A stretch of DNA of 35,681 nt from contig NZ_AKJC01000228.1 in assembly GCF_000282535.1 (NCBI RefSeq), forward strand, positions 1-35,681, written 5' to 3'. This DNA is from Pseudomonas sp. GM84. GTDB taxonomy: Bacteria > Pseudomonadota > Gammaproteobacteria > Pseudomonadales > Pseudomonadaceae. Numbering within the stretch: position 1 is the stretch's first letter; every line of letters begins with the position of its first letter. Below the pieces are notes generated by a model that saw nothing but the letters and a program-made list of their open reading frames with translations, was not told the origin of the DNA and did no database searches. The position numbers and the translations under genes are program-made. Shown here piece by piece: positions 27,218-35,636 of this stretch.

Positions 27218-28552
27218 TCAGAACACGTTCAACGGATAATCGATGATCACCCGCAGCTCGTCGTTGTCGCTGTTGCTGTCGATCGACGCATACCCCTGGC
27301 TGCCACGGTGGGTGGCATAACGCACCAGCACCGACAGGTCCTTGAGGTTGCCTTCCTGGAACACGTACTTCACGTCCAGGTCCCGCTCCCAGTGCATGGC
27401 GTTCTTGCCATCGGCGCGGTAGTAGTCGTAGTGGCTGGTGTCCTGGGTAGCCTTGGTCAGGTCTGCCTCACCGCGCGAGTACGACACGGTGGTGCTCAGC
27501 CCAGGCACGCCGACACCGGCGAAGTTGTAGCCGTACTGCAGCTTCCACGAACGCTCGTTGGGGGCGTTGAAGTCCGAGTACATGCGCGAGTTGTCCAGGT
27601 ACACGCTGTCGCCCAGGTTGATGTAGTCGAACGGCGTGTTGCCGTTGACCCGCTGGTAGGCGGCGGTGACGCTGTGGTAACCGGCATTGACCGTGAAGTG
27701 CAGGCTGTAGGTGTTGTTGTCGATCTTGCCCAGCAGCGCCTGGCCGGTGTCCTGGGTGTGATAGAAGTGCACGCCCGGGTTGAGGCTGACCAGGTCGTTG
27801 ACCACGTAGGTGTAGTCGAAGTCGGCGTAGTACTGGTTCCAGATGTCCTTCAGCTCGGCGGCATACAGGTTGGCGCTGAAGTTTTCGGTGCCGGTCCAGG
27901 AGGCGCCAGCCCAGTTCAGGTGCTCGCTCTTGTCGCCGTCGGCCAGCGCACCGTAGTAGGTGTCGATGCGGCGGTGGCCGCTCTGGTTGTACGGTTTGGT
28001 GAAGCTGGCCTGGCCACCTTCGAGCATCAGGCCGTCGATGCTGGTGTTGGTCAGGCTCACACCACGGAATGTCTGCGGCAGCATGCGGCTTTCGCCGCCA
28101 GCGATCACCGGGTTGGTGAGGAACAGGTCACCGGCCTTGAGCTCGGTGTCGAATGCCTTGAGCTTTACCGCCGCGCCCGCGGTGGAGAACGAGTGCGGGG
28201 CAGCGCCCAGCTCGCCGTCGTCCTTCACATGCGAAGGCAGGATGCTGGTACCGGCATGGCCGCCACCGCCGTCGAGCTTCAGGCCCAGCATGGCATGGGC
28301 GTCGAGGCCGAAACCGATCACGCCAGGGGTGTAGCCGGACTCGAATCGCGCGACCGCGCCCTGGCCCCACTCGCGCTTGTCACGCACGCCCGATTTGAGG
28401 TTGTTGCGGTTGAAGTAGGCATTACGGAAATGCAGGTTGAACGACGAGCCTTCGATGAAGCCATCAGCCTTGTCTTCATCTGCCTGGGCGGCGAAGGGCA
28501 TCGTTGCAGTCAATGCAATGAACAGCGGGGTAAAGCGAAACGCGGAAGACAC
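27218..28552 (-). CDS. OprD-family outer-membrane porin
   Basis: Substrate-selective 18-strand beta-barrel porin of the OprD/OpdK family. The 444-aa precursor has a 24-residue signal peptide ending MPFAAQA, then [13 protein letters not shown], the [11 protein letters not shown] first strand, family motifs such as [15 protein letters not shown] and the central [27 protein letters not shown], and a C-terminal phenylalanine (DYPLNVF) as in outer-membrane barrels. Substrate is not predictable from what I see. The start is GTG at 28552: it gives a clean signal peptide and has AAAGGAG 9 nt upstream; the frame runs 26 codons further without homology. A Crc/Hfq-like motif lies in the leader. Confidence 0.92.
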   Translation of the reverse strand: MSSAFRFTPLFIALTATMPFAAQADEDKADGFIEGSSFNLHFRNAYFNRNNLKSGVRDKREWGQGAVARFESGYTPGVIGFGLDAHAMLGLKLDGGGGHAGTSILPSHVKDDGELGAAPHSFSTAGAAVKLKAFDTELKAGDLFLTNPVIAGGESRMLPQTFRGVSLTNTSIDGLMLEGGQASFTKPYNQSGHRRIDTYYGALADGDKSEHLNWAGASWTGTENFSANLYAAELKDIWNQYYADFDYTYVVNDLVSLNPGVHFYHTQDTGQALLGKIDNNTYSLHFTVNAGYHSVTAAYQRVNGNTPFDYINLGDSVYLDNSRMYSDFNAPNERSWKLQYGYNFAGVGVPGLSTTVSYSRGEADLTKATQDTSHYDYYRADGKNAMHWERDLDVKYVFQEGNLKDLSVLVRYATHRGSQGYASIDSNSDNDELRVIIDYPLNVF

Positions 28553-28589
28553 CGGTACAAGCTCCTTTGGTATGACGTTGAGGCAGTTT

Positions 28590-28597
28590 TTATTTTT
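28590..28597 (-). promoter_or_regulatory. Candidate Crc/Hfq motif in the porin leader
   Basis: The minus strand reads AAAAATAA, a match to AAnAAnAA, 38 nt upstream of the porin GTG start and about 15 nt upstream of the ribosome site. It is less well placed than the motifs at cra and the MCP. Confidence 0.3.
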
Positions 28598-28652
28598 GAA
28601 TGTGCAACTTTCTTGTTGGAGACGTAACAACCGGGCTGATCGTCAAAGCACA

Positions 28653-28681
28653 TAAAAAAAGCCGCTGATCGGCAGCGGCTT
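28653..28681 (-). terminator. Rho-independent terminator after the small exported protein gene
   Basis: Stem AAGCCGCTG / CAGCGGCTT with a 5-nt loop is followed on the minus strand by an uninterrupted T-run (A-run at 28654-28660 on the plus strand). It lies 75 nt past the small gene's stop and separates it from the porin promoter. Confidence 0.88.
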
Positions 28682-28756
28682 CAAGAGGCTAACATATCGA
28701 CAGCGCTGCTGCCCATGACGTAGCCGAGGGAAAACTTACGCGGCAGCGAGTTGAAC

Positions 28757-28978
28757 TCAGCTGTCGGCGTTGGTATCGATGGATACTTTTGAAACGGTCT
28801 GTTCCGGGGCTTTCACGGCATCGCTCTGGTTGGCGACGGCTTCGCGAGCTTCCTGATGAACAGCGGCGAGTTCTGCGTTACGGGCGACGAAGGCCTGGGA
28901 TTCTTCAGCCATGGCCAGGGGCGACAACAACAGGGAAGACAGAACGAAAACGCTGGCAATACCCATACTGTTGGACAT
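28757..28978 (-). CDS. Small exported protein, function unknown
   Basis: A 73-aa precursor with a clear signal peptide (hydrophobic core SVFVLSSLLLSPLAMA, cleavage after AMA about residue 24) and a 49-residue mature part starting EESQAFVARN. The mature part is mostly helical, Ala/Glu-rich and acidic, with no cysteine, histidine or known domain. The ATG at 28978 has AAGAAGG about 10 nt upstream; the frame continues 44 codons upstream without support. It lies 132 bp behind the CopS-like kinase gene with no terminator between, so it may be the last gene of the pump operon. Small exported proteins are known beside copper-type CopRS systems (for example PtrA in P. aeruginosa), but I see no clear similarity to PtrA. 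Confidence 0.65.
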   Translation of the reverse strand: MSNSMGIASVFVLSSLLLSPLAMAEESQAFVARNAELAAVHQEAREAVANQSDAVKAPEQTVSKVSIDTNADS

Positions 28979-29018
28979 TTTGAAACTACCTTCTTGCGCT
29001 GCAAGTGCTAATGAGGAC

Positions 29019-29047
29019 AGGGCTAAAGTTAGTCCTTTAAAGGCCCT
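29019..29047. promoter_or_regulatory. Dyad upstream of the small exported protein gene
   Basis: AGGGCTAAAG (29019-29028) pairs with CTTTA (29035-29039) and GCCCT (29043-29047), leaving a 3-nt bulge. Within it CCTTTAAAGG (29034-29043) is a perfect 10-bp palindrome. It lies 41-69 nt before the small gene and may be an operator or an attenuating hairpin. Confidence 0.35.
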
Positions 29048-29110
29048 GGAAACAGCGTCCCCGGTGATAAGCACTATTGCGCAAAAGGTAACGATCTTGC
29101 TGGAAAGCAA

Positions 29111-30523
29111 TTAGACTTTCGCCCCAAACCCGCGAGTTTGAGCGCTTGGCAGGCGAATGCCGAAGGTGTTCGCGCCTGCCTCGCTGTGCACAAAAACTTC
29201 CCCACCATGCATCACCGCAATCGCCTTGACGATCGCCAGCCCCAACCCATGGTTGCCCCCGCCACTGTTGCTGCGGGCCGCATCCACGCGATAGAACCGC
29301 TCGAACAGCAGCGGCAGGTGGGCATCGTCGATCGCCGGCCCCGGGTTGCTCACGGCAATGCTGACCTGCTGCGGCCCGGCATCGATCTGCACGCGGATGA
29401 TCTGGTTCGGCGCGGTGTGCTGCACCGCGTTGTTCAGCAGGTTGATCAGTGCCCGGCGCAGCTGGGCCTTTTCGATCGGGGCCTGGGCATCGCCGTCGAC
29501 ACTGACGCTGACCTGGGCGTCTTCGAGGATGTAGTCCAGGTAATCGAGGGTGGTGGCTACCTCTTCGGCCAGCGACGCCTGGGTCAGTGCCGTGGCCTTG
29601 CTGCCCTGGTCGGCGCTGGCGAGGAACAGCATGTCGTTGATGATGCTGCGCAGGCGCTCGAGCTCCTCCAGGTTCGATTGCAGCACTTCGAAGTAGTGCT
29701 CGGCACTGCGGCCACGGGTGAGGGCGACCTGGGTCTGGCCGATCAGGTTGGTCAGCGGTGAGCGCAGTTCGTGGGCGACGTCGGCGTTGAAGGCTTCCAG
29801 CCGGGAATAGGCCTGGCTGACCCGGTCGAGGGCGGCGTTGAAGGCGCCGGCGAACTGCGCCAGTTCCGGGGCCAGGTCGCTGGTTTGCAGGCGGCCATCC
29901 AGGCGCGGCGGCGCCAATGCCTGGGCTTCGTTGGACAGGGCCAGCAGCGGGCGCAGGCCGATACGCGCCACCCAGTAACCCAGCACCGAGGCCAGCAGCA
30001 CACCCAGCACCGCGAGGCCGACGATGGCTACCAGCAGGCTGTGCTGCGCCTGCCAGAAAGTTTCGGTGTCGATGCCGATCAGAAAGCGCAGCGGCGGTCG
30101 GTCGCCCAAGGCCGGCAGCTCACTGACCAGCACCTTGTACGGGTAGGGGCGGTCGGGCAGGCGCAGGTCGCGCATGCCTGGCGGGCCCTCGGCGAAGGCC
30201 CGCACCAGCTCGCTGGGGTGGCCGTACTCGAAGGCCGGGTTGCTGCTCACTACCCAGAAGCGGATACGCTTGTCTTCTTCGCTGAGCAGGTTGAGCTTGT
30301 TGTTGATCTTGGCCCAGTGCTCGGGCGTACCGAAGCGATTGAGGGTGGATTCGAGCACGCTGTAGCGGGCGTCCAGCTCGGCCTCCGGCAACAGGTCGAG
30401 GCTGCGGTCGACCTGGCGGTACAACGCCGAGCCGATCAGCACGAACACGCCCAGCGCCACCAGGATGAACAGCGCCGACAGGCGCAGCGCGATGGAGTTA
30501 ACCGGCACGGTTTTCCAGTACAT
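29111..30523 (-). CDS. CopS/CusS-like heavy-metal sensor histidine kinase
   Basis: Inner-membrane two-component sensor of the heavy-metal type (CopS, CusS, CzcS, IrlS). The 470 aa show TM1 at about 15-35, a periplasmic sensor at about 36-160, TM2 at about 161-186, HAMP at about 187-240, the dimerisation/phosphoacceptor helix with H251 in FNADVAHELRSPLTN, and an ATPase domain with N-box LINLLNNAVQHT, FERFYRVD and GGNHGLGLAIVKAI. The sensor lacks an obvious Cys/Met/His metal cluster, so copper sensing is not shown. The gene overlaps the regulator; ATG at 30523 (26-bp overlap) is chosen, but GTG at 30508 would give the shorter, family-typical VNSIALRLSALF start. Confidence 0.9.
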   Translation of the reverse strand: MYWKTVPVNSIALRLSALFILVALGVFVLIGSALYRQVDRSLDLLPEAELDARYSVLESTLNRFGTPEHWAKINNKLNLLSEEDKRIRFWVVSSNPAFEYGHPSELVRAFAEGPPGMRDLRLPDRPYPYKVLVSELPALGDRPPLRFLIGIDTETFWQAQHSLLVAIVGLAVLGVLLASVLGYWVARIGLRPLLALSNEAQALAPPRLDGRLQTSDLAPELAQFAGAFNAALDRVSQAYSRLEAFNADVAHELRSPLTNLIGQTQVALTRGRSAEHYFEVLQSNLEELERLRSIINDMLFLASADQGSKATALTQASLAEEVATTLDYLDYILEDAQVSVSVDGDAQAPIEKAQLRRALINLLNNAVQHTAPNQIIRVQIDAGPQQVSIAVSNPGPAIDDAHLPLLFERFYRVDAARSNSGGGNHGLGLAIVKAIAVMHGGEVFVHSEAGANTFGIRLPSAQTRGFGAKV

Positions 30524-31172
30524 AGCCCATGCCTCGGATGGTATGCAGCAGCTTGTTGTCGAACGGCCCATCCAGCTTGGCGCGCAGGCGTTTGATCGCC
30601 ACCTCGACGACATTCGCATCGCTGTCGAAGTTGATGTCCCAGACCAGCTCGGCGATGGCGGTCTTGGAGAGGATTTCGCCCTGGCGCCGGGCCAGCACGC
30701 TGAGCAGCGAGAACTCCTTGGCGGTCAGCTCCAGGCGGGTGCCGGCACGGCTGGCCTTGCGCGCCATCAGGTCGATCCACAGGTCGCCGACCTGGATCTG
30801 CAATGGTTCGTGGCTGCTGCTGCGGCGGGTCAGGGCCTGCAGGCGGGCGACCAGTTCGAGGAAGGAAAAGGGCTTGCCGAGGTAGTCGTCGGCGCCTTCG
30901 CGCAGGCCATGGATGCGGTCTTCGACGCGCTCGCGGGCGGTGAGCATGATCACCGGCGTCTGCTTGCGCGCACGCAGGGCACGCAACACGCCGTAGCCGT
31001 CCAGGCCCGGCAGCATCACATCGAGCACGATCACGGCGTAGTCGCCTTCAAGGGCCAGGTGCAGGCCGTCGATGCCGTCACGCGCAAGGTCGACGTTGAA
31101 GCCTTGCTCGCTCAGGCCGCGATGCAGGTAGTCGGCGGTTTTCTCTTCGTCTTCGATGATCAGCACACGCAT
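30498..31172 (-). CDS. CopR/CusR-like response regulator (OmpR family)
   Basis: A 224-aa DNA-binding regulator. The receiver domain (1-115) has phospho-acceptor D51 in VLDVMLPG, acidic pocket E7/D8/E9, T/S switch in MLTARE, and K in YLGKPFSF. The winged helix (about 125-222) shows LTAKEFSLLSVLARRQGEILSK and the recognition-helix region NVVEVAIKRLRAKL. It is most like CopR/CusR/IrlR heavy-metal regulators. It lies 9 bp behind the RND pump gene and overlaps the cognate kinase, so the system probably controls its own operon; direct repeats before the first gene are candidate binding sites. Confidence 0.93.
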   Translation of the reverse strand: MRVLIIEDEEKTADYLHRGLSEQGFNVDLARDGIDGLHLALEGDYAVIVLDVMLPGLDGYGVLRALRARKQTPVIMLTARERVEDRIHGLREGADDYLGKPFSFLELVARLQALTRRSSSHEPLQIQVGDLWIDLMARKASRAGTRLELTAKEFSLLSVLARRQGEILSKTAIAELVWDINFDSDANVVEVAIKRLRAKLDGPFDNKLLHTIRGMGYVLENRAG

Positions 31173-31181
31173 GGTCTTGTC

Positions 31182-34100
31182 TCAGCTGGTACTTGGCGCG
31201 GCCGCGCGGGCCGCCTGACGGCGATGGAACAGGCGTTCCAGGGCCAAGTATATGACCGGGGTGGTGAACAGCGTCAGCGCCTGGCTCACCAACAGGCCGC
31301 CGACCACGGCGATCCCCAGCGGCTGGCGCAGCTCGGCGCCGGTGCCGAAGCCGAACATCAGTGGCACCGCGCCCAGCAGGGCGGCCAGGGTGGTCATGAT
31401 GATCGGACGGAAGCGCACCAGGCACGCCTGGCGGATCGCCTGCTCGGGTGTCATGCCCTGGTGGCGCTGGGCTTCCAGGGCGAAGTCGATGAGCAGGATG
31501 CCATTTTTCTTGACGATGCCGATCAGCAGCACCACGCCGATCAGCCCCATGATGCTGAAGTCCTGGCCGCTGCCCCACAGCAGGATGATCGCACCCAGGC
31601 CTGCCGAGGGCAGCGTGGAGATGATGGTCAGCGGGTGGACCAGGCTCTCGTAGAGCACGCCGAGGATGATGTACACCGCCACCAGGGCGGCGAGGATCAG
31701 GTAGGGCTGGCTCGACAGCGAACTCTGGAACGCCTGGGCGGCGCCCTGGAAATTGCCGGCGATGGAATCGGGCATGCCCAGCTCGCGCTGGGTGCGTTCG
31801 AGGATCTGCACCGCATCGCCCAGGGCCACGCCGGGCGCCAGGTTGAACGACAGGTTGGCGGCCGGGAACAGGCCGTCATGGCTGATCGACAGCGGCCCGG
31901 TGCTGGGCGCGGCCACATGCGCCAGGGCCGACAACGGCACCATTTCGTTGGTCAGCGGCGAGCGCAGGTAGAAGAAGTTGAGGCTTTCGGCCTTGCCGCG
32001 CTGGCGGGCGTCCAGTTCGAGGATCACTTTGTACTGGTTGGTCTCGGTCTGGAATTCGCTGATCTGCCGCTGGCCGAAGGCGTCGTACAGCGCCTGGTCG
32101 ACGTCGGTGGTGGTCAGGCCGAAGCGCGCCGCGGCCTGGCGGTCGATGTCGATGCGCGTGACGCTGGCGCCCAGTTGCAGGTCGTTGGACAGGTCGCGGA
32201 ACGCCGGGTTTTCCCGCAGGCGTTCGGTCAGGCGCTGGGTCCACAGGTTGAGGGCGACGCCGTCATTGCTCTTGAGCACGTACTGGTACTGGGTGCGCGA
32301 AGGGCCGGAGCTGAGGTTGATGTCCTGGCCGGCGCGCAGGTACAGGACGATGCCGGGCACTTGTGCCAGCTTCGGGCGCATCCGGTCGATCCATTCGCTG
32401 GCCGACACATCGCGATCGCCGCGCGGCTTGAGCGAGATCCAGAAGCGGCCGTTGGCGATGGTCTGGTTGCTGCCGGTGACCCCGACCGAGTGTGAGTAGG
32501 CGCGCACCGCCGGGTCATCGCCGATGATCTTCGCCACCGCCAGGTGCTTCTCGATCATCGAGGGGTAGGAAACGTCCGCCGCGGCTTCGGTGGTGCCGAG
32601 GATGAAGCCGGTGTCCTGCAGTGGGAAGAAGCCCTTGGGAATGCCCACGTAACCGGCCACCGCCAGCGCCAGGGTAATGCCGAACACGCCCAGGGTCAGG
32701 CGCCGATGGGCCAGGGCACGGTCCAGGCCTTTTTCGTACCAGCGCAGCAGGCGCGGGCCGAAACCGCCGGCATGCTCGGCGGGTGGGCGGCGCATGAACA
32801 GGGCCGCGAGGGTCGGGGCCAGGGTCAGCGACACCACCACCGAGATCAAAATGGTCGCCGTGGCGGTCAGGGCGAATTCCTTGAACAGCCGCCCGACCAC
32901 GCCGCCCATGAACAGCAACGGAATGAAGGCGGCGATCAGCGAGAAACTGATCGAGACCACGGTGAAGCCGATTTCGCCGGCGCCCTTGAGCGCGGCAGTG
33001 CGGCCGTCGTCGCCAGCTTCCAGGTGGCGATGGATGTTCTCCACCACGACGATGGCATCGTCCACCACGAAGCCCACGGCGATGACGATGGCCACCAGCG
33101 TCAGGTTGTTGAGGCTGAAACCGAGCACGTACATCAATGCGCAAGTGGCAATCAGCGACACCCCCAGCACGCTGGAAACGATGAAGGTGGCCGACCACTG
33201 GCGCAGGAACAGCGCCATCACCCCGATCACCAGCGCCACGGCGATCATCAGCGTCAGCTCCACCTCGTGCAGCGAGGCGCGGATGGTCTGGGTTCGGTCC
33301 TGCAAGATCGACACTTGCACCGATGCCGGCAGCATTTCCTGCAGGCGGGGCAGGGCATCGAGCACCCGGTCGACGGTATCGACGATATTGGCCCCGGGCT
33401 GACGGAAGATCACCAGGTTCAGCCCGGGCTGGTCGCCTGACCAGGCCTTGACGTAGGCGTTCTCGGCACCGTTGATCACCTTGGCCACGTCGGCCAGGTG
33501 CACCGGCGCGCCGTTGCGGTAGCTGACGATCAGCTTGGCGTAGTCCTCGGGGTGGAACAGCTGGTCGTTGGCGGCGATGGTCGACACGCTGTGCTCGCCA
33601 TACAGCGCACCCTTGGCCAGGTTGAGGCTGGTCTGCTGGATGGCCTGGCGCATGTCGGCCAGGGTCAGGCCGATGGCCGCCAGCTTCTCGGGCTGCGCCT
33701 GCACCCGGATCGCCGGGCGCAGCTGCCCGGTGATGTTGATCAGGCCGACGCCTTCGATCTGGCTGAGCTGACGGGCCAGCAGGGTTTCGGCGTAGTCGCT
33801 GAGCTCGTTGCCGGGCATTTGCGCGGAGCTGACGGTGAGGATCACCACCGGGCTGTCGGCCGGGTTGACCTTGCGCCAGGTCGGCGGGCTGGGCAGGTCC
33901 TGGGGCAGGCGCGCGGTGGCGGTGTTGATCGCCGCCTGGACCTCCTGGGCGGCGGTGTCGATGTTCTTGTCGAGGGTGAACTGCAGGATCAGCGTGGTCG
34001 AGCCCAGGGCGCTGCTGCTGGTCATCTGGGTCATGCCGGGAATGGCGCTGAACTGCACCTCCAGGGGCGTTGCGACCGAAGAGGCCATGGTTTCGGGGCT

Positions 34101-34274
34101 GGCGCCGGGCAACTGCGCGGTGACCTGGATGGTCGGGAAGTCGGCTTCAGGCAAGGGCGCCACGGGCAGGCGGGGGAAGGCGATGGCACCGAGCAGCACC
34201 AGGGCGAAGGTCAGCAACAGGGTGGCGATGGGGTGGTCGATGCACCAGGCAGAGACGCCATTGCGGGTGTTCAT
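31182..34274 (-). CDS. RND efflux permease, MdtC/MuxC-like (HAE-1 family)
   Basis: A 1030-aa inner-membrane proton/drug antiporter with 12 membrane segments and two large periplasmic loops. The N terminus (HPIATLLLTFALVLLGAIAF, then LPVAPLPEADFPTI and GASPETMASSVATPLE) and GFVVDDAIVVVENIHRHLEAG with proton-relay D405-D406 are most like MdtB/MdtC and MuxB/MuxC multidrug pumps, not CzcA/CusA metal pumps. MdtBC-type pumps usually have two permease genes; only one is present here. The start overlaps the membrane fusion gene stop by 4 bp (ATGA). No outer-membrane factor gene is in the operon, so TolC/OprM-type partners must come from elsewhere. Confidence 0.94.
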   Translation of the reverse strand: MNTRNGVSAWCIDHPIATLLLTFALVLLGAIAFPRLPVAPLPEADFPTIQVTAQLPGASPETMASSVATPLEVQFSAIPGMTQMTSSSALGSTTLILQFTLDKNIDTAAQEVQAAINTATARLPQDLPSPPTWRKVNPADSPVVILTVSSAQMPGNELSDYAETLLARQLSQIEGVGLINITGQLRPAIRVQAQPEKLAAIGLTLADMRQAIQQTSLNLAKGALYGEHSVSTIAANDQLFHPEDYAKLIVSYRNGAPVHLADVAKVINGAENAYVKAWSGDQPGLNLVIFRQPGANIVDTVDRVLDALPRLQEMLPASVQVSILQDRTQTIRASLHEVELTLMIAVALVIGVMALFLRQWSATFIVSSVLGVSLIATCALMYVLGFSLNNLTLVAIVIAVGFVVDDAIVVVENIHRHLEAGDDGRTAALKGAGEIGFTVVSISFSLIAAFIPLLFMGGVVGRLFKEFALTATATILISVVVSLTLAPTLAALFMRRPPAEHAGGFGPRLLRWYEKGLDRALAHRRLTLGVFGITLALAVAGYVGIPKGFFPLQDTGFILGTTEAAADVSYPSMIEKHLAVAKIIGDDPAVRAYSHSVGVTGSNQTIANGRFWISLKPRGDRDVSASEWIDRMRPKLAQVPGIVLYLRAGQDINLSSGPSRTQYQYVLKSNDGVALNLWTQRLTERLRENPAFRDLSNDLQLGASVTRIDIDRQAAARFGLTTTDVDQALYDAFGQRQISEFQTETNQYKVILELDARQRGKAESLNFFYLRSPLTNEMVPLSALAHVAAPSTGPLSISHDGLFPAANLSFNLAPGVALGDAVQILERTQRELGMPDSIAGNFQGAAQAFQSSLSSQPYLILAALVAVYIILGVLYESLVHPLTIISTLPSAGLGAIILLWGSGQDFSIMGLIGVVLLIGIVKKNGILLIDFALEAQRHQGMTPEQAIRQACLVRFRPIIMTTLAALLGAVPLMFGFGTGAELRQPLGIAVVGGLLVSQALTLFTTPVIYLALERLFHRRQAARAAAPSTS

Positions 34275-35434
34275 GGCTGGCTCCTGCGTTCGGCCATCTC
34301 GGCCGGCGTCGGCGCGTCCGGGGTGATCTCGATTCGGGCGCCGGGCTTGAGGCGCGACTGGCCGTCGAGCACCAGGCGGTCACCGGCCTTGACCCCGGCG
34401 ACGATGTTCAGCGTGCTGTCCTGGTACAGCACCTTGACCGGCACACTGGTCACCTTGTCGCCGTCCACGCGGTAGACGAAATGGCCATCGATGCTGCGTT
34501 GCACCACCGGCGGCGGCACCACCAGGGCGTCTTCGTCTACCGCCGTGCGCAGGTGCACGGTCACCAGCTGGCCTGGCCACAGGCGGCCGTCCTTGTTGTC
34601 GAACTCGGCTTTCACCCGCACCGTGCCGGTGTTGGCGGAGATCTGGTTGTCGATCAGTGCCAGGTGGCCTTCGCCGAGCAGGCTGCGCTCGCCATCGGCA
34701 TCCATGTAGGCCTGCACCAGCGCCGGGGTGGGCGCCTTGAGCAGGTTCTGCAGCGTCGGCAGCATCTGCTGCGGCAGGGAAAACTCCACGGCGATCGGGT
34801 CGATCTGGGTCACGCTGAACAGGCTCTGGGTTTCGCTGGTGCGTACCAGGTTGCCGGGGTCGATATTGCGGATGCCGACGCGTCCGGTGACCGGCGAGCG
34901 GATCTGTGTGTAGGACAGCTGGACTTCGGCATTGGCGATGGCCGCCTGGTTGCCCTTGACCGTGGCCTGCAGCTGGTTGACCAGCGCCTGTTGCTGGTCG
35001 AGGGTCTGCTTGGACACCCCGTCATCGGTGCTGAGCAGTCGATAGCGCTTGAGGTCGACACCGGCCACCTGGATCTGCGCCTGGCTCTGGCCGAGCTGGG
35101 CGCGGGCCTGGTCGAGCGAGGCGCGGATGCTGCGGTCGTCGAGGGTGGCGAGCAGGTCGCCCTGCTTGACCCATTGGCCTTCCTTGACCAGCACCTGGGT
35201 CAGCACGCCCTCGACCTGGGGCCGCACCTCGACACTGTGCAGCGACAGTACCGAGCCGATGGCGCTGGCGTAGCGGGGCACGTCCTGTTGGGTGACGCTG
35301 ACCACGCGCACCGGGATGGCGGTTTGCGCGCGGGTTACCGGCGCCTGCTGCTGCTGGCCGTACCAGATACCCAGGGTCGCCAGGGCGAGCAGTGCGGCGG
35401 CGGCCAGGAGGAGAGAGCGGGAAGGACGTCGCAT
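34271..35434 (-). CDS. RND periplasmic membrane fusion protein (MdtA-like)
   Basis: The 387-aa adaptor joining the RND permease to an outer-membrane channel. An N-terminal membrane anchor (about 6-26) has no lipobox cysteine. It then shows a half lipoyl domain (VRPQVEGVLTQVLVKEGQWVKQGDLLATLD), an alpha-helical hairpin (about 88-160), the second lipoyl half (YTQIRSPVTGRVGI), a beta-barrel domain (NTGTVRVKAEFDNKDGRLWPGQLV) and a membrane-proximal domain. First gene of the minus-strand operon; 4-bp overlap with the pump. The ATG at 35434 gives the standard N terminus; a TTG 21 bp upstream also opens the frame but has no ribosome site. Confidence 0.93.
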   Translation of the reverse strand: MRRPSRSLLLAAAALLALATLGIWYGQQQQAPVTRAQTAIPVRVVSVTQQDVPRYASAIGSVLSLHSVEVRPQVEGVLTQVLVKEGQWVKQGDLLATLDDRSIRASLDQARAQLGQSQAQIQVAGVDLKRYRLLSTDDGVSKQTLDQQQALVNQLQATVKGNQAAIANAEVQLSYTQIRSPVTGRVGIRNIDPGNLVRTSETQSLFSVTQIDPIAVEFSLPQQMLPTLQNLLKAPTPALVQAYMDADGERSLLGEGHLALIDNQISANTGTVRVKAEFDNKDGRLWPGQLVTVHLRTAVDEDALVVPPPVVQRSIDGHFVYRVDGDKVTSVPVKVLYQDSTLNIVAGVKAGDRLVLDGQSRLKPGARIEITPDAPTPAEMAERRSQP

Positions 35435-35485
35435 CGGTGCGGGCACCTTGGCCAAGGGAAGGGGGAAGGGTTGTCAGTACTCCAT

Positions 35486-35540
35486 CTTATAGCCCCCTGA
35501 CCGGGTCGGCAGCGTGACCGCTGGCTGACAGCGCTGACAG
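35486..35540 (-). promoter_or_regulatory. Candidate promoter of the pump operon with direct repeats
   Basis: TATAAG (minus strand, 35486-35491) is a good -10 about 50 nt before the membrane fusion ATG, but no -35 is recognisable. Two direct copies of GCTGACAG (35524-35531 and 35533-35540, plus-strand reading) lie just upstream of where it should be. This is typical of a promoter activated by an OmpR-family regulator. Confidence 0.4.
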
Positions 35541-35594
35541 TTTCGCGGGGGAGCGTGGAGTTAAGCGTGGGATTTGTGATGGGTTTGAGATCGA

Positions 35595-35636
35595 GCGCCG
35601 CCCGCGCGGCGCATCGCGAGCAAGCTCGCTCCTACA
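35595..35636. repeat. Single REP-like element (GCGAG subtype)
   Basis: A dyad GCGCCG / CGGCGC is followed by GCGAGCAAGCTCGC and CTCCTACA, a third REP core variant, seen here only once. The rest of the stretch from 35541 to the window end holds no gene that I can support. Confidence 0.6.

Noticed and set aside
30465..32495. 676-codon plus-strand open frame over the regulator and pump genes
   Set aside because: Antisense shadow with no family motif; minus-strand genes are certain.
35524..35540. Pho box before the pump operon (two CTGTCAG on the minus strand)
   Set aside because: Repeat period is 9 bp, not the 11 bp required for PhoB.
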